From the NCBI GenBank assembly GCA_012841995.1, contig DUTQ01000031.1, positions 1 through 6,007 on the forward strand: DNA of 6,007 nt. Reading direction: 5' to 3'. The translations under genes were made by a program, and so were the position numbers. Source of the DNA: Thermoanaerobacterales bacterium (GTDB lineage: Bacteria; Bacillota; Thermosediminibacteria; Thermosediminibacterales; Tepidanaerobacteraceae). The number at the start of each line of letters is the position of its first letter. The first letter of the stretch is position 1. Shown piece by piece: positions 5,326-6,007 of the stretch. Below the pieces are notes generated by a model, which did no database searches, was not told the origin of the DNA, and was given only the letters and a program-made list of their open reading frames with translations.

Positions 5326-6007
5326 GTGTTTTTCATATTTTTATTATTGTTATTATTTTTCTTTTTCCCAGTGCTTTTCGCTCCGGTTTTAATTTTTTTA
5401 ATCATAGGGATTTTATTTTTGCTGCCATATGTATTGATATTTAACTCATTTTACAATGTAATAACTATCCCTTGGCAGATAATAAAAATCGCTTTTAATA
5501 GGTGTATAAGGAAAAACCACAGTTTAGAACATGCAACCATAAATGTCCTGGAACAAAGGTATAATAGAGATTTAAAGATTGGCGGGCTAGCTTATGGCAA
5601 TGGTTTTACATTATCAGGACCGGATTTGCCGCCACCTTATGAAGTTTTAGCTGCTGTAAGGGAAGGGCATTATCGCATGTCAAACGGAGAAACCAAACTT
5701 GCAATACACCCAAGATGTGGTACTTCTATTGCAGCCGCAAACTTTTTATTTTCTCTTGCTTTTATATTGGTGTTGTTTTGCTTTAAGAACTTATCATTTG
5801 TTAATATAATTTTGGCATTTGTTTTGGCAAATATCTTGGCAAAGCCCTTCGGACGTATTCTTCAAAAGTATTTTACTACTCACCCGGATGTGAGCGATTT
5901 AACTATTGTAGATATATATCAAAAACCAACAGGTTTTTCATTTGAATTTATGATGAATCCAAATAGAACTTATTTTATAAGAATTAGAAAAAATCGGCTG
6001 CTTGTTC
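5326..6007 (+). CDS. DUF6391-like membrane protein of unknown function, 3' end missing
   Basis: This frame is open from GTG at 5326 to the right edge (227 codons, no stop), so the C-terminus is missing. Residues 1-48 are extremely hydrophobic (FLLLLLLFFF, then LIFLIIGILFLLPYVLIF), suggesting one or two membrane spans. A soluble stretch follows with HSLEHATINVLEQR (65-78), then IGGLAYGNGFTLSGP (85-99), EVLAAVREG (106-114) and GETKLAIHPRCGTS (121-134). Hydrophobic segments at about 135-152 and 156-172 are probably a membrane hairpin, and a polar tail follows. The paired LEHAT and HPxCGT motifs are what I recall of the DUF6391 family found in cyanobacteria and Firmicutes; this is memory, not a search result. 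No function is established. Conserved His, Glu and Cys residues suggest metal binding, which is inference. GTG is chosen because tandem in-frame stops lie just upstream and GAAAGGG lies 10 nt away. Confidence 0.75.
   Translation, partial: MFFIFLLLLLFFFFPVLFAPVLIFLIIGILFLLPYVLIFNSFYNVITIPWQIIKIAFNRCIRKNHSLEHATINVLEQRYNRDLKIGGLAYGNGFTLSGPDLPPPYEVLAAVREGHYRMSNGETKLAIHPRCGTSIAAANFLFSLAFILVLFCFKNLSFVNIILAFVLANILAKPFGRILQKYFTTHPDVSDLTIVDIYQKPTGFSFEFMMNPNRTYFIRIRKNRLLV

Noticed and set aside
5319..5441. ATG at 5319 opening a short hydrophobic frame of about 40 codons (MKSVFHIFIIVIIFLF...) overlapping the membrane-protein gene
   Set aside because: The AAAGGG lies only about 3 nt upstream, too close for initiation, and the frame stops early. 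The GTG frame at 5326 is open to the window edge and has recognisable conserved motifs. The hydrophobic look comes from T-rich DNA read in another frame.
1..6007. CRISPR array, insertion sequence, attachment site, tRNA or rRNA
   Set aside because: I found no regularly spaced repeats, transposase-like frames, cloverleaf sequence or rRNA-like stretches. The window is filled by four housekeeping purine genes, cca and one membrane-protein gene.

Overview
The window looks like chromosomal DNA from a low-GC Firmicute, most likely clostridial. The evidence is the AT-rich composition, the strong Shine-Dalgarno sites with TTG and GTG starts, sigma-A-type promoter elements, and the gene order purM-purN-purH-purD, which matches the 3' end of the Firmicute purine operon. 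I cannot name a species or genus from this sequence alone.

The left 3.7 kb, on the plus strand, is the distal part of a de novo purine biosynthesis operon. It holds the 3' end of purM (cut by the window edge), purN, purH and purD. The genes are tightly packed: purM and purN overlap by 13 nt, the purN-purH gap is 13 nt and the purH-purD gap is 52 nt, and I see no terminator between them. Together they supply step 2 (PurD, GAR synthesis), step 3 (PurN, first formyl transfer), step 5 (PurM, AIR ring closure) and the last two steps (PurH, second formyl transfer and closure to IMP). PurN and PurH both draw on 10-formyl-tetrahydrofolate. The operon promoter and any purine riboswitch or PurR site would lie left of the window.

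The operon ends at a 41-nt, perfectly self-complementary hairpin at 3748-3788. It sits between convergent genes and probably terminates both. On the minus strand is a tRNA nucleotidyltransferase (cca type) with a central HD domain, read from a good sigma-A promoter at 5254-5282.

Divergent from cca, at 5326 and running off the right edge, is a membrane protein that I match from memory to the uncharacterised DUF6391-type family. It has a hydrophobic N-terminus, an H-x-x-E-H motif, an IHPRCGT motif and two more hydrophobic segments. This is the only poorly understood gene here and the best candidate for new biology. The rest is ordinary housekeeping DNA. I saw no mobile element, CRISPR array, tRNA or rRNA.
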